DNA from: Musa acuminata AAA Group | Taxonomy: Eukaryota > Streptophyta > Magnoliopsida > Zingiberales > Musaceae | Direction of reading: 5' to 3' | DNA: 64,000 nucleotides | NCBI RefSeq assembly: GCF_036884655.1 | Contig: NC_088345.1 | Span: forward strand, 32,152,501-32,216,500 | Shown here: piece by piece, positions 11,023-21,663 of the stretch | Layout: every line of letters starts with the position of its first letter | Position numbering within the stretch: position 1 is the first letter of the stretch | Notes under the pieces: generated by a model | Database searches by the model: none | What the model was told of the DNA's origin: nothing | Seen by the model: only the letters and a program-made list of their open reading frames with translations | Made by a program: the position numbers and the translations under genes

Positions 11023-12144
11023 ATGGGATCTAGAAGATCCTCAAGGGACAAGGGAAAGAGGAGATTAGTAGAAGAGTTTGATTTCACTCTTTTCGATTCA
11101 AAATACCATGCTGAAAAATTTCCCTCTTTCGAACTTAGATGTATTACTAAGGGAAAATACGTAGATCTAAATGAACTAAGAGACTTAGAGACCATCCAAT
11201 GGTTTGCGAACCTAGATCTACTTCCAATCTTGCAGATTAATGAACCCATCTATCCTAGGCTTGTTAGATTATTTTACAATAACATACAAATAGATGATGA
11301 AGGAAGAATGTCCACCTATCTTTTGGGACAACACATCTCAATCACTGATAAATTCATTTGTGATATGATAGGCATTCCCATAAAAAGCATAGGACTCTAC
11401 TTTAGAGGATCATGGGATGATGAAAGTATTGGAACATCCTATGTTGAAGCCTTAGGAACAATCTTTGCCAATCCTAACATAGCATTGGTTCCTAAAAGTT
11501 GTGAACATCTATTGCCTTTGAACACTAAGATACTTCATTATATCATGACTAGTATAATTCTTCCTAAGCAATACCATCATGATGAAATAAGTCAACTAGA
11601 ATTAGGAACTATGTACTCTATCTTGAAGGGACATGACATCTGTCTTGGCTATCTTATTCAACAAAATATGTTAGAATTATCTACGAAAGATATGATGCTC
11701 CCATATGGTGGAATAATTACTAGAATAATGAAAGCTTACGACATTCAAATACCACTAGAAGAAGAAGTAATGAAAGTAGATAGATTCAGCATAATAAACA
11801 AAAATCTACTTCACCGACTAAGATGTCACTATAGAAACGGTAACTGGGTTAGAATGCCTAGAAGAACTGATCCCCCTCAGCCTGAACCTGAACCTGAACC
11901 AGAGCCGGAAACCCCAGTCTTTAGGAGTACCCAATCTCCTCCGATCTGTCCCTTTGAGGAAACACATTCGGTTGAGCAAACTCACACATCATCCATCGAA
12001 GATATCGGGATTCGGATGGACCGATTTGAACAAAGACAAGAACGGCTTGAACTTCGACAAGATCAAATCCTAACCGAGCTGCAGCAAATCCATCGACAAT
12101 TTGACTCTTTACTTAGGCACTTTAATCTTCCACCCCATGAATGA
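11023..12144 (+). CDS. Envelope-like / putative plant transposon-domain protein of B
   Basis: An intact 373-residue ORF starts MGSRRSSRDKGKRRLVEEFD. The central part (about residues 45-260) has the conserved phrases LETIQWFANLDLLPILQ, EPIYPRLVRLFYNN, STYLLGQHISITDKFICDM and GTMYSILKGHDICLGYL. These are typical of the third ORF of SIRE-like elements, often called envelope-like, and of the plant family named putative plant transposon protein. A PEPEPEPEPE run lies near residues 285-298. The last ~45 residues look like a coiled coil (RMDRFEQRQERLELRQ...). I see no signal peptide or membrane segment, so a true envelope role is doubtful. The absence of stops contrasts with the damaged gag. A degenerate relative lies at 54835-55422. 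Confidence 0.85.
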   Translation: MGSRRSSRDKGKRRLVEEFDFTLFDSKYHAEKFPSFELRCITKGKYVDLNELRDLETIQWFANLDLLPILQINEPIYPRLVRLFYNNIQIDDEGRMSTYLLGQHISITDKFICDMIGIPIKSIGLYFRGSWDDESIGTSYVEALGTIFANPNIALVPKSCEHLLPLNTKILHYIMTSIILPKQYHHDEISQLELGTMYSILKGHDICLGYLIQQNMLELSTKDMMLPYGGIITRIMKAYDIQIPLEEEVMKVDRFSIINKNLLHRLRCHYRNGNWVRMPRRTDPPQPEPEPEPEPETPVFRSTQSPPICPFEETHSVEQTHTSSIEDIGIRMDRFEQRQERLELRQDQILTELQQIHRQFDSLLRHFNLPPHE

Positions 12145-12451
12145 GCTTGTATGAACATCTACTGTTTTTGATATGACATGTTGTAAACTCCTTATGTTAT
12201 TCATGAAGGACTTTGTTTTTATGGTTACCTGATATGCTGTACATATGTTACCCTGATATGGTTATCTTTGTTTGTGTAAGCATATTTGCAAACATCTCTT
12301 ATTGTTTATCTCGGATTTTGCACTGAAACTAAAAAGGTTTAAAAGCCTATGCCTTGAAAAATATGAAGCAACTTACCAATGTAGTTGATAAGTCAGCAGT
12401 ATGACATTGATATGGTTGCTATTACTAATATGATGGGCATCATGCCTATGT
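12145..12451 (+). mobile_element. Element B, unrecognised spacer
   Basis: About 300 bases of AT-rich sequence lie between the env-like stop and the pol remnant. I see no gene or repeat beyond a few 'gatatg' phrases. Confidence 0.4.
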
Positions 12452-12511
12452 GAAGAACAATTTGATTACATAAGAAGAGAATTAGGAATGTTGATGTGTC
12501 CGAATACTTAA
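12452..12511 (+). pseudogene. Remnant of the pol C-terminus in B
   Basis: The frame reads EEQFDYIRRELGMLMCPNT then stop. Apart from one residue this equals the last 19 residues of the RNase H/pol end of element J (minus strand, 40684-40743). It shows that B descends from a full gag-pol element by deletion of everything between gag and this point. The env-like ORF now sits upstream of the pol end, the reverse of its order in element I. Confidence 0.85.
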
Positions 12512-13324
12512 ACTAGTTAAAATTATTTTTCGGATGTTATTACATGCCTTGACAACGCTTGATCAAATAATATGTTACAAATTATGTGACAAATATTTTT
12601 AACCAAATGCATGTAAGAAGTTCATTTTTCGGTTTGTATGCTAAAAATGGGATGTTCCTGTACACTCTTATGAAAACTTTTTGAAAAATGACCTTCCTCC
12701 TTCAAGCAACAAACAATAAAGAGATATTCAAAGAATTATATGTGTCATGACTTCCTTTATGTGCTTGATAAATGCTATCATGCTTTTTGTTGATGACAAA
12801 GGGGGAGAAACATATGAATTGATAAATACTATGTCATAGCTGAACTGCCATAATCATGTCTATGTCATAGTTGCAAATACTTGAGTGATGCTATAAACAA
12901 TGTTATAGTTATGCCATCCTTGCATCACCAAGAGATATGTGAACATGTGCTATAGTTTGCATCATGTCTTGATTTGATATTCTATATTGTGAAGAAAATG
13001 CAAACTTGCTAGAAAATCTCAAATGTGTGCATCATGTAAAAAGTCCTTCGTAGCTTTATATGATTACATGATGAATAGTTACAAACACTATCATACAAAC
13101 TTAATGATGTATGTCATGCCTTGACATCATACTTGAAGAGATACATCATGATGGGCATCATGATGGGAGCATTGATAAGTTTAACTGATCTAACTTATCA
13201 ATACGTCACTTGAATTCTTAGGTCTTGAATTCAAGGTTGACTTATCTCAACTATGGCATATAGATAGGGGGAGTTAAGGACAACTCCTTTATCAATTGAT
13301 TGTCATCATCAAAAAGGGGGAGAT
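12512..13324 (+). mobile_element. Element B 3' untranslated region with polypurine tracts
   Basis: No gene is seen. The cassette 'ttgatgacaaagggggagaa' occurs at about 12788, 'tagatagggggagtt' at about 13261, and 'aaaaagggggagat' directly before the 3' LTR (13311-13324). These are the multiple polypurine tracts of the Sirevirus type. Confidence 0.8.
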
Positions 13325-15268
13325 TGTTGAATCTCGGATTTTGATGATGAAGTCAATTGTCATTTGTTATCTAATCTATGTGTTGAGATAAGTGTGCAGG
13401 ATTAACTACGATGAGAGTAAGACAAGCAGCAGGTGTTGCGCCGGAGTCAAAATCATGATCACGTTGGGAGTTCGAGAGTTCGACGGAAGTTCGGACGGTC
13501 GTCGGAGGTTCAGCGAGAACAGATCCGAGAAGTCCAGAAGCTTGCCAAGCGAAGCTCGTCGGAACTCTCCAAGTGGATCGTCGCAAAGTCCAGGAGTATG
13601 CCGGATGTCCGCAGAAGGATCACCGAGGGTTTATCGGATGATCGACGGAAGTTCGTCGGAAACTCGCCGGAAGAAGCGATTGACGCATCGGAGCATAGCT
13701 GCAGAAGTTGTCTTAGAGTTAATCGTAGTTAGCACGATGATTAAGCTTGAAAATGGGAGGTGATCCCATTAGCTTAATCTTGGGGCAATTGGGCCCCTGA
13801 AAAGATTCAAATTGGGCCGAATGGAGCGAACCATTCGGACCCTGATTGCACCAGGCGGTGCAACCGCCTAGGACAGGAGGTGCAACCGCCTGGGCTGCGG
13901 GACTGGGCGGTGCAACCGCCCCAGCCAGGCGGTGCAACCGCCCAGGCCATGTCTTCCAGCGGGACTGGGCGGTGCAACCGCCCCAGCCAAGAGGTGCAAC
14001 CGCCCAGGGCTCAGTCTCCAAGCGAGACTGGGCGGTGCAACCTCCTCTGTCAAGAGGTAGCACCGCCAGAGCTCAGACTTCGAGCTCTGCCAGGCGATGC
14101 AACCACTGAGCTCAGTCTTCGAGCTCTGGCAGAGAGGTGCAATCGCCTGAGCTCAGTCTTCGAGCTCTGCCAGGCGGTGCCACCTCTCCAGTCAAGAGGT
14201 GCAACCGCCTGATCCCGGAATTCCGGGATTTGATCGTTTTGAGCTCCAAATTTGAATTGGGTTGGGGCCTATAAATACCCTACCCATTCAACACTGAAAG
14301 AAAACAGATCCACACCGAATTGTTGATCTTTTCAGTGATTCTAAGAGCTCAAATTTGTGTAAAGTCCTAAAGTTCTCCTCCTTCTGTTCTTTAAGTCTTG
14401 AGTTGTAAAGAGAGGAGAGAAAGGATCTGTAAAGGTTGTCTCCTAAGCCTGTCAAAAGGAGAGAAACTGTAAAAGGGCAGTTAGCCTTCGCCCATTGAAG
14501 GAAGGCAGCTAGTTGACGTCGGTGACCTCGTCGGAGGAGGAAGCCAAAAGTGGAGTAGGTCAAGACTGACCGAACCACTCTAAATCTCTGGTTTGCTTTT
14601 ACCTTGAGCACTTTATCATTACTGCAAACCTCCTACATTGCTACTGCCCTCTGCGCCTTTACGAACGAGTTTCTAAGCTCTGATCTTTCAGAATCTGCAT
14701 TCAAACGTAAATCGTGTTTTCGTACGATCTTCACACTGCAGTTTACGCTTACATTCGGATTCCATTTATAACTACAAACTGCTTTCTACGTAAAACACTT
14801 TTCAAGGTGCAAAACTACATTTAGACGTAAAGTTACGTTTAGACGTAAAACTACGTTTAGACGCAAAACTGCGTTTAGACATAAAACTGCATTTAGACGT
14901 AAAAATGCGTTTAGACGTAAAATTGCGTTTAGACGTAAAACTGCGTTTAGACGTAAAACTGCGTTTAGACGTAAAATTGCGTTTAGACGTAAAACTGCGT
15001 TTAGACGTAAAACTGCGTTTAGACGCAAAACTGCGTTTAGACGTAAAACTGCGTTTAGACGTAAAACTGCGTTTGGACGTAAAACTGAGTTTAGACGCAA
15101 ACTGCGCTTAGACGCAAAACTGCGCTTAGACGCAAACTGCACTGTGATTATGCTTTTATATCGAAATCATTTTTTATCGGACGAACGCAGCTTTCATTTT
15201 TAAATTACTGTAAGATTACCGCTGCACTAATTCACCCCCCCCCCCTCTTAGTGCTCTCGATCCTAACA
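13325..15268 (+). mobile_element. Element B 3' LTR
   Basis: 1,944 bp, same ends and internal layout as the 5' LTR. It differs by scattered substitutions, one extra palindrome unit near 13921-13945, and a different length and composition of the 18-bp U5 array (14811-15142). The C tract before the end is also longer (15235-15245). Confidence 0.92.
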
Positions 15269-15273
15269 AGAAT

Positions 15274-16111
15274 GAAGTGGAGAACCAGATTGGAAAGAGT
15301 ATCAAGACTCTTCGATCAGATCGAGGAGGTGAGTACTTAAGTATAGAGTTCACCCAATTCCTTAAGGACCATGGGATTCTATCCCAATATATACCTCCTT
15401 AGACACCTCAGCTCAATGGTGTATTTGAAAGGAGAAATCGTACACTATTAGACATGGTGCAGTCCATGATAATTTTCACAGACTTACCCATCTTATTCGG
15501 GGGATATGCCCTAGAGACCGCAGCTTACCTTCTGAATAGAGTTCCAACTAAATCGGTATTGTCTACACCATATAAGATATGGAAAGGAAAAAAGCTTGAT
15601 CTTAAGGTTGTTAAGATTTTGGGCTGCCCTTCTTACGTTAAAAGACATAACCCTGATAAGTTGGAATCAAGGACGGAGTGGTGCAAGTTCATGAGATACC
15701 CCAAGGAAACTTGTGGGTATTATTTCTATTATCCCGAGAACCAAAAGATCTTTGTAGCCAAGAGAGTGGTGTTCCTTGAGAAGGAACACATTCTTGGCGG
15801 AGACAGTGGGAGTATGATAGAATTGAGTAAGGTTAGAGAATCTAGCTCAAGCACCACTCCACAATTGAGTCTGTTCAAGTACCTAACACATAAGTTCCAA
15901 CTTTACGTAGGTCCGGTAGAGTATCCCATCCTCTTGAGAGATATGTGGGACATATTAGAGGAGAGGATGTTGAGGATATTGATCCTTAAACCTACAAGGA
16001 TGCTATTATGAGTATAGACTCAGGGAAGTGGAAAGAAGCTATGAATTCTAAGATGGATTCCATGTACTCCAACATGGTTTGGAACCTAGTTGATGCACCC
16101 AAGGGTATTGT
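15274..16111 (+). pseudogene. Element A integrase-RT, part 2
   Basis: The frame continues from 6716: VENQIGKSIKTLRSDRGGEY carries the second catalytic Asp and NGVFERRNRTLL the third (Glu) of the integrase DDE triad. After it come the typical copia linker phrases (LETAAYLLNRVPTKSV, WCKFMRYPKET, EKEHILGGDSGSMIELS) and the start of the RT domain (KMDSMYSNMVWNLVDAPKGIV). A stop follows YIPP, just before TPQLNGV. The frame runs into element C at 16111 and resumes at 26827. Confidence 0.87.
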
Positions 16112-17771
16112 TGTTAGGATCGGAGCGGCACTAAGAGGGGGGGTGAATTAGTGCAGCGGATTAAAACTTCGGTTTTGGAAAAATCTTTCGTACGATAAAA
16201 AAACCGAACTCGGAAGTGCTTAACTTAAAAGCATGTTCGTAAAGGTGTGCAGCAAAAGTAATGAGGAAGTAAAGAACGTATAAAGGTTTGCAGTAAGGTA
16301 AATAACAATAAGCAAATGAAAACCAGAGAACACACCAATTTAAAGTGGTTCGGTCAAAATGACCTACATCCACTTGCGAAGCCTTCTTCGGAGAGGCTCC
16401 CAACTTCCACTAGCAAATCACTTTGAAAGGGATGGACAAATACCCCTCTTACAACCTTTTACAAGTGGTTCACACTCTTACAAATTTTCAAAGAGAAAGA
16501 GGGAGGTGAACACTTAAGCTATTGAAAACAAAAAACTTGTTAAAGGCTTTGCTAAGACTTTTATCTCAATCTCTTGCTTCTCAAAGTATGTTATCTTAGC
16601 TAAGAATTGAGGGGTATTTATAGGCCCAAAGAGGATTCAAATTTGGGCTCCAAATTTTGAATTCTCTTGGGTTTCCGAGGCTGGCGGTGCTACCGCCTGT
16701 CTGTGTCTGACAGATAGTGTACTGGCGGTGCCACCGCCCAGTTCGGCGGTGCCACCGTCGGACCTCTCGGGTGCTAGGCGGTGCCACCACTCAGTCCAGT
16801 GGTGCCACCACTCAGTTCTTGGGTTTTGGGCGGTGCCACCGCCTAATCTGGCGGTGCCACTGCCTACATTATTTCAGCTCACTGGTTGGGCTCCAAACTT
16901 GGCCCAAACCAGTCCGAACTCGGGCCCAATTGGCCCCTACTTGGGTTATAAGATTAACACCTAATCCTAACCCTAATTAACATATTAACTATGAATTTAA
17001 AGACATTTGCTAAGCTATTACAAAGTTTGCAAGTCAAGACTTCTTTCGGCGAGCTTCCGACGAACTTCCGGCGGTCTTCTGGTGAACTCTCGGAAACCAT
17101 TCTGCGGACTCCCGGCAAGCTCCTAGACTTCACGATTTGATCTTGGCGAGTTCCAACGAGCTTCTTCGGCAAGCTCTGATCTTTCTTGGTGAGCTCCGCG
17201 AACTTTCCATGAACCTTCCTGCGAGCTTCCAAAAAACCCTTCAGCAAGCTCCCTACTCATTCTCGGCTAGCTCCAACAGCATTCCCGACAAACCTTCGGA
17301 CTTCCGTCGAACTCTCGAACTCCCAACGAATCCTTCGCGCTTGACTCTGGCACTTTGTTTCGCTTTATGTCTTCATCATTATCATAGTTAATCCGGCATA
17401 CACAAGCCAAAACTCTACTCCGATCTAGACAATTATTACAATGCGAATCGACATTCTATTGCTTGGCATGTCATTGGTTGGCGCTTCATCCGATTCTTCA
17501 GTGCATCGTCCTCTCTTGCGGCTTGTTGCCCAATCGGCGGTTGACCTTTGCAACCCCGATATCCTTGGCGTAATTCCTCTCTCCTTGGCCTGATGCCCGA
17601 CGTCCGAAGCCTTCTGCCATCCAATATCCTGACGTGATCTCCTCCGGCGCAACGTCAATTCCTCCTACGTCAACTGTCTAATCCTGATCAAGTAGACCTG
17701 CATCACTCAAAATGCAGTTAAACATCTAAACACAATCAATTAGTTTCATCATCAAAATCCGAGATTCAACA
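16112..17771 (-). mobile_element. Element C 3' LTR
   Basis: 1,660 bp running on the minus strand from tgttgaatctcgg (17771) to gatcctaaca (16112). The minus-strand TATA (ggcctataaatacc on the reverse) lies near 16617, and palindromes of the ggcggtgccaccgcc type lie at 16683-16865. The short form 'cctaatcctaaccctaatta' near 16961 resembles telomere repeat but is simply LTR sequence, present also at 26010. Confidence 0.9.
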
Positions 17772-19770
17772 ATCTCCCCCTTTTTTATGATGACAACAAA
17801 TTGATGACTAACGGAGTTAACCTTAACTCCCCGGGGTTTTACCAAACTCTCCCTATCAATATGCCATTGATAGAACACTTGGATTATCCCAAATCCAAGT
17901 AACATTCATCACATGTTATGAAAAACATTTAAACCATCATGCAAATATATATAAAATATTCAATTCAATGCATAAAGTCATCAATATACTTCTCCCCCTA
18001 TGTCATCAACAAAAAAGGAGAAGTAGCTCTAGCTATTTTAAAAGATATGCAAGTTTTTGTAACTTGAAGCTAGATTTTCATCATAACATATAAGCACAAA
18101 AGCATAGCAAGATTCTTAAGTTCAATCATGGCAATTCAACACTTGCTGTGCAAGATTGCACTTTGCTTTTCTTTGCATGTTCTAACTAGCAAAAGTTTTC
18201 TCCCCTTTATTTTTGTCGAAAAGAAGGGAAGAGTACAAGCTAGTCAGCATTTGCCTTGAGCTAGCAATCTTTCTCCCCCTATGTCATTACCGAAAAGAAG
18301 GAGAGGAACCAATGATTTAGACTTTTACATAAACTATGAATTTACATCAATCAATATTTCAATCATCACATGATACAAACAAGACAACAGTGTAAAGAAA
18401 TCATATCATGAAAGACATCAATTGTTAAACATGATATGATAATAGTCTCAAAATTTTCAATTTGCGATACATGTGATACATTGCAATACACTAAAAAATT
18501 TAATGCGATGCTTTTGAGGATATCAACATATTTTTGATACAAAGCATGGCAAGAGCAATTATATTGCAAGTTTTCTAAGTTTTACATTTTTTGCTTCTTT
18601 CGAGATAGCAATTCTTTGCTTCTCTTTAGATTGCAAGATTTGTAATTCATTGGTAGTGTTCATGATAGCAAGTTCTTTCAATGAAATGATCGAGCTAGAA
18701 AATTTTTACAATATGCAAGTTTTACTATATAAATGCTAGCAAAAATTTCGAAAGCAAATGCAATATAGCTTTCTTGTGTAAGCTCATGATTCTTGCTTCT
18801 TATTGCAATGTGCAAGTTGCAAGTTTTGCTTCTTGAAATAGGCAAGATAGCTCATTTGCTTGAGATTACAAGATAGCATTTCTTACTTTTGAGATGAGCA
18901 AGCTAATAAGTTTTGCCCCTTTTTGCGATGTGTACGTTTGTAATTTTTTGCTTCTCTTGTCTTGTTCAAGCTAGCTATCTCCCCCTTTGTCATTGTCAAA
19001 AAGAAGGAAAGACCCTTTATATCAATTATGACAAAGGTAAGTATCAATCTCATTTGTGCATCATTATATTTTCAAATTAAAACATGCACTATTTCAAAAA
19101 CCTTATATTTCATTCATGCACGATATTGAATAAATCAATCAACATTATGAGCATATCATACATGATACATCATTTTGGTAATAAATCATAGCATTTATCA
19201 ATATTTTGATCATGATACCAAGCATTCATCATTTAGAGCATTCATGATGCACATTATATGCATATATCATCACAATAAAAAGCAATTGCATGCATAATTT
19301 CAAATCATAAATGTTTCAAATCATGATGGTATCAATTTTGTCAAATTATATCCTACCATGTTCATAACTTTTCATTTGTATGCATCAAAATAATATCAAG
19401 AGTATTTTATACATAATACAAAATCATCATTTATATTTACATCAATATTTCAATTTATATGATTGACTTTATATTAGCATGCTCAAATTTTGTTTTTATG
19501 TCAAAACCATACATCATGTTTGAAAACCAAAGATAAGGTTCAAAAAAAAAAATCATCAAGCCTTCCATTCAAAAACCATGCATCGTCATTGAAAATCAAT
19601 ATCGAAATCGTCAAAATACACATTCTTGCTTCTCAATCACGTACATAAGATTAATCTTACTAGGTGTATAAGCGTTAGATTTATATCTAACATTTTATTG
19701 CATTAACATAACACATGCAATTTTCAAGAAAATTAATCATAAACTAAATTAAAAATAACTCATGAAAGTA
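17772..19770 (-). mobile_element. Element C untranslated region with polypurine tracts
   Basis: Two kilobases of AT-rich sequence without a gene. Reverse-complement purine tracts appear at 17773-17786 (next to the LTR), about 17993 ('cttctccccctatgtcatcaac'-like), about 18273 and about 18981. Each adjoins a 'gtcatc/gtcatt' phrase. The rest holds recurring 'ttgcaag' and 'gcttctt' words and nothing I can identify. Confidence 0.7.
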
Positions 19771-20575
19771 TTATGTAATTTCGAAATAAATTAGGGGGAT
19801 TTCGATTACCTCATTGTTGAAAGTGGTTAAGGCGTAGTTTGCCACCTCGCCTTTCTTGATTTTCTCCTCGTCTTCGAAAGAGCTCAATTCATCCCAATTT
19901 TTATTCTTCTTGCGTTCAAAGCAAGTAGTTCCATTCTTTTTACTTTTTAATTTTTGTTTCATTTGTAGTTTAAGTTCACCATCACTTGAGCTTATGCTCG
20001 AGTGGTCTTCATGTGTTCTATGTCCCAAATCTTTCCTGTCCTTTGGAAAGTTGTTCTCGAGTTTCCTTTTTGTCATATTGTTCATTTCGTAGGTCATTAG
20101 AGACCCAATAAGTTCTTCAAGAGGAAATATTTTAAGGTCCTTGGCCTCTTGAATAGGCGTAACTTTTGGATCCCAGCTTTTTGGAAGGGATCTTAAGATT
20201 TTAGTGACTAGTTCAAAGTTAGAAAAACATTTACCAAGAGCTTTGAGTCCATTGATGACATCCGTGAAACGGGTGTACATGTCTCCGATGGACTCACTTG
20301 GTTTTATCCGGAAAGGTTCGTAAGAGTTAGAAAAAAGTTCGTAAGAGTGCATTCAGAGCCTTTGCATTTAAAGCAAAAACTTTCTTCTCCGATTCATCCC
20401 ATTCGCTCATCGGAAGAGAAGATTTTTGAAATCCATTTTCAATAATATTCCAAAGCTCGAGATTCAACGAAAGTAAGAAAACTCTCATTCGAGTTTTCCA
20501 ATAAGTGTAGTCCGTCCCATTGAAAAAGGGAGGACGAATGAGAGAGTGACCCTCTTGAAAGCCGTAAAGAGTCAT
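19771..20575 (-). pseudogene. Element C gag with internal deletion
   Basis: On the minus strand the frame begins MTLYGFQEGHSLIRPPFFNGTDYTYWKTRMR and is open to about 20335. It then jumps, with a frame change, to PFRIKPSESIGDMYTRFTD and continues to the stop after YFEIT. About 65 codons found in the relatives (ALFCALDKNEF...ELF) are missing at the join. The join is flanked by two copies of gttcgtaagagt (20316-20327 and 20337-20348). The zinc knuckle is reduced to CFERKKNKNW, as in E and F. Confidence 0.87.
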
Positions 20576-20611
20576 TTCTATTTGGGTGTTAAACCAAAGT
20601 AGAAAATCGTG

Positions 20612-20623
20612 GCTCTAATACCA
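20612..20623 (-). promoter_or_regulatory. Primer binding site of element C
   Basis: Reverse complement reads tggtattagagc, one base off the tRNA-Met site. It lies two bases from the 5' LTR boundary (20626), which fixes the minus orientation of C. Confidence 0.85.
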
Positions 20624-21216
20624 ATTGTTAGGATCAGAGCGGCACTAAGAGGGGGGGGGGGTGAATTAGTGCAGCGGATTAAAACTTCGATTTTGGAAAA
20701 ATCTTTCGTACGATAAAAAAACCGAACTCGGAAGTGCTTAACTTGAAAGCATGTTCGTAAAGGTGTGCAGCAAAAGTAATGAGGAAGTAAAGAACGTATA
20801 AAGGTTTGTAGTAAGGTAAATAGAAATAAGTAAATGCAAACCAGAGAACATACCAATTTAAAGTGGTTTAGTCAAAATGACCTACATCCACTTGCGAAGC
20901 CTTCTTCGGAGAGGTTCCCAACTTCCACTAGCAAATCACTTTGAAGGGGAAGGACAAATACCCCTCTTACAACCTTTTACAAGTGGTTCACACTCTTACA
21001 AATTTTCAAAGAGAAAGAGGGAGGTGAACACTTAAGCTATTGAAAACAAAAAACTTGCTAAAGGTTTTGCTAATACTTTTATCTCAATCTCTTGCTTCTC
21101 AAAGGTTGTTATCTCAGTTGAGAATTGAGGGGTATTTATAGGGCCCAAAAGGATTCAAATTTGGGCTCCAAATTTTGAATTCTCTTGGGTTTCCGAGGCT
21201 GGCGGTGCCACCGCCT

Positions 21217-21663
21217 TGTAACGGACAAACTTCTAAACAAGATGTTGGATGTAATGCTTATGTCTGTCCGTTGTCTTTTGGCATGTTCATGCCTTGTACA
21301 ACAGGTAGAGGGGCGGCCGAAGGCTTATAAGTCCCATTTTAGTTGGGTTGGTGGCCTCTTTAGGCTTGTAAATAAAGGTTGTGTCATGTGGACACGTGCG
21401 AGAGCTTTTCGGTCTGTAATGGACCATTTTACCCTTTGTTGTGCAACTATTCAGAGCTTGTAAAGTCTGTTTGTAATTTGCATTGTCTATGAAGTGTTTT
21501 TCGGACATGTTTGCTTGTGGATCCCGATTGAGGCGTTCTCTTTAACCCGTTCTCTCTTTTGTTGGTCCTAAGGGACAATGGGAGGCTTCGGGGAGGCTGA
21601 CCTTTGCGGACGGACGCGCGAGGGTGCCGCACGCCTTAGGCAAAACCAGCTAAGGTCGTGACA
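21217..21663 (+). mobile_element. Element D 5' LTR
   Basis: 447 bp, tgtaacggac to gtcgtgaca. It contains 'cttgtaaataaagg' and a pyrimidine-rich 'cgttctctcttttg' section. Identical in length to the 3' copy, with one apparent substitution near 21302. Confidence 0.93.

Larger units (their letters stand above)
6717..15268 (+). mobile_element. Element B: Sirevirus-like LTR element with gag and env-like ORF, no pol
   Basis: This is a complete 8.55 kb element. Both LTRs are present (6717-8669 and 13325-15268) and a 5-bp target duplication AGAAT flanks it (6712-6716 and 15269-15273). A tRNA-Met PBS follows the 5' LTR, and a purine tract (aaaaagggggagat) precedes the 3' LTR. Inside are gag (8720-10303, one stop), an envelope-like ORF (11023-12144), and only the last codons of pol (12452-12511). 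The LTRs differ by a few substitutions plus repeat-length changes, so the insertion is fairly recent. It interrupts the integrase of element A. Without protease, integrase or RT it cannot move on its own. Confidence 0.93.

Noticed and set aside
16961..16980. Telomere-like cctaatcctaaccctaatta
   Set aside because: Only two to three imperfect units. It is present at the same position in both LTRs of C (again near 26010), so it is ordinary LTR sequence and not an interstitial telomere.
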